From the NCBI RefSeq assembly GCF_023973825.1, contig NW_027122947.1, forward strand, positions 1 to 14,490: a stretch of DNA of 14,490 nucleotides, written 5' to 3'. Below are positions 14,216 through 14,490 of this stretch, one piece after another. Position 1 is the stretch's first letter. Each line of letters opens with the position of its first letter. Origin of the DNA: Plasmodium brasilianum. Taxonomy: Eukaryota > Apicomplexa > Aconoidasida > Haemosporida > Plasmodiidae. Under the pieces are notes generated by a model, which saw nothing but the letters and a program-made list of their open reading frames with translations, did not search any database and was not told where the DNA came from. A program made the position numbers and the translations under genes.

Positions 14216-14490
14216 GTCAGCGTCTTAATTAAAAACACCAGGCATGCAATACCGAACATTTATACTATGTACCATAAATTGTTAAACCAATTAAGGTGTA
14301 CTACAATTATCCCATACATCCTAACTTTAAAAACGTATCTATATTAAACCAGAACTTCTTTAACTTGTCAACTCCCTATCATGTCTTGCTAACGGCTTGT
14401 ACGGTAATAATATCGTTATATTTTTGGCGGCTGAGCATGTTAACTCGATAAATACTAAAATATATTATATATCGAAGCATCCATCAACAG
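14216..14490. other. Unassigned stretch to the window end
   Basis: There is no supported gene. ATCATGTCTTGCTAACGGCT and TGTACGGTAAT at about 14379-14408 weakly recall the SSU 1040-1070 region (GCATGGCTGTCGTCAGCTCGTGTTGTGAAAT). The last 60 bases are AT-rich. By the expected unit length of about 6 kb, this end should lie very near the junction to the next tandem unit. Confidence 0.3.

Larger units (their letters stand above)
8604..14490. repeat. Arm C: longest copy of the unit
   Basis: This arm mirrors B as far as 13070 and then continues through 1,420 bases of rRNA fragments that occur only once. With the 59-base spacer it is 5,946 bases, near the usual haemosporidian mitochondrial unit of about 6 kb. 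Its only visible fault compared with A and B is an extra A in the run at 9208-9211. Confidence 0.9.

Noticed and set aside
14129..14347. 72-codon ORF
   Set aside because: Its first part is the LSU domain II fragment, so it is rRNA read as protein.
1..14490. Nuclear copy of mitochondrial DNA
   Set aside because: No non-mitochondrial flank is seen, cox1 and cox3 are intact in two copies and cob in one, and the faults look like read errors rather than age.
1..14490. CRISPR arrays, tRNA genes
   Set aside because: There are no regularly spaced repeats and no cloverleaf that I could support; lack of tRNAs is normal for apicomplexan mitochondria.

Overview
The window is apicomplexan mitochondrial DNA, and the gene content and order are those of a haemosporidian (the Plasmodium / Haemoproteus / Leucocytozoon group). 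It is AT-rich and uses the standard genetic code. The only protein genes are cob, cox1 and cox3. There are no tRNAs, and the rRNAs are split into short pieces on both strands. cox1 and cob run head-to-tail with 14 bases between them, and cox3 is on the opposite strand; this is the haemosporidian arrangement, not the coccidian or piroplasm one. From memory the proteins are very close to Plasmodium. Several cob positions (for example Thr278, where Plasmodium usually has Pro) look more Leucocytozoon-like, but I cannot assign a genus.

The layout is three alternating copies of one unit. Arm A (1-4079) holds a truncated cob, a damaged cox1, rRNA pieces, an intact-length cox3 and more rRNA pieces. 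After a 47-base spacer (4080-4126) the sequence turns back as arm B (4127-8544), the reverse complement of arm A, with clean cox3, cox1 and cob. After a second spacer of 59 bases (8545-8603) it turns back again as arm C (8604-14490). Arm C repeats everything in B and continues into about 1.4 kb of rRNA fragments seen only once (13071-14490). From 8545 to 14490 is 5,946 bases, close to the roughly 6 kb expected for one haemosporidian mitochondrial unit, so arm C plus the second spacer is probably almost one full genome.

How it works: cob is the haem b subunit of complex III, and cox1 and cox3 are core subunits of complex IV. The scattered SSU and LSU pieces are presumed to assemble in trans, by base pairing and with imported proteins, into one mitochondrial ribosome. 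Recognisable pieces cover the SSU 530 loop, 790 loop, 930-980 region, decoding site and 3' end, and the LSU domain II 725-830 region, domain IV-V, peptidyl-transferase region and sarcin-ricin loop.

The main caution is that the mirrored layout may be an assembly or amplification artefact. Arm A carries a 184-base scrambled patch in cox1, a Trp-to-Leu change in cox3 and other single changes, and arm C has a homopolymer frameshift in cob. All of these look like long-read error. The most interesting sequence-level feature is a 26-base near-duplicate of the LSU peptidyl-transferase fragment, lying antisense across the 3' end of cob, exactly where the B/C turn-around begins.
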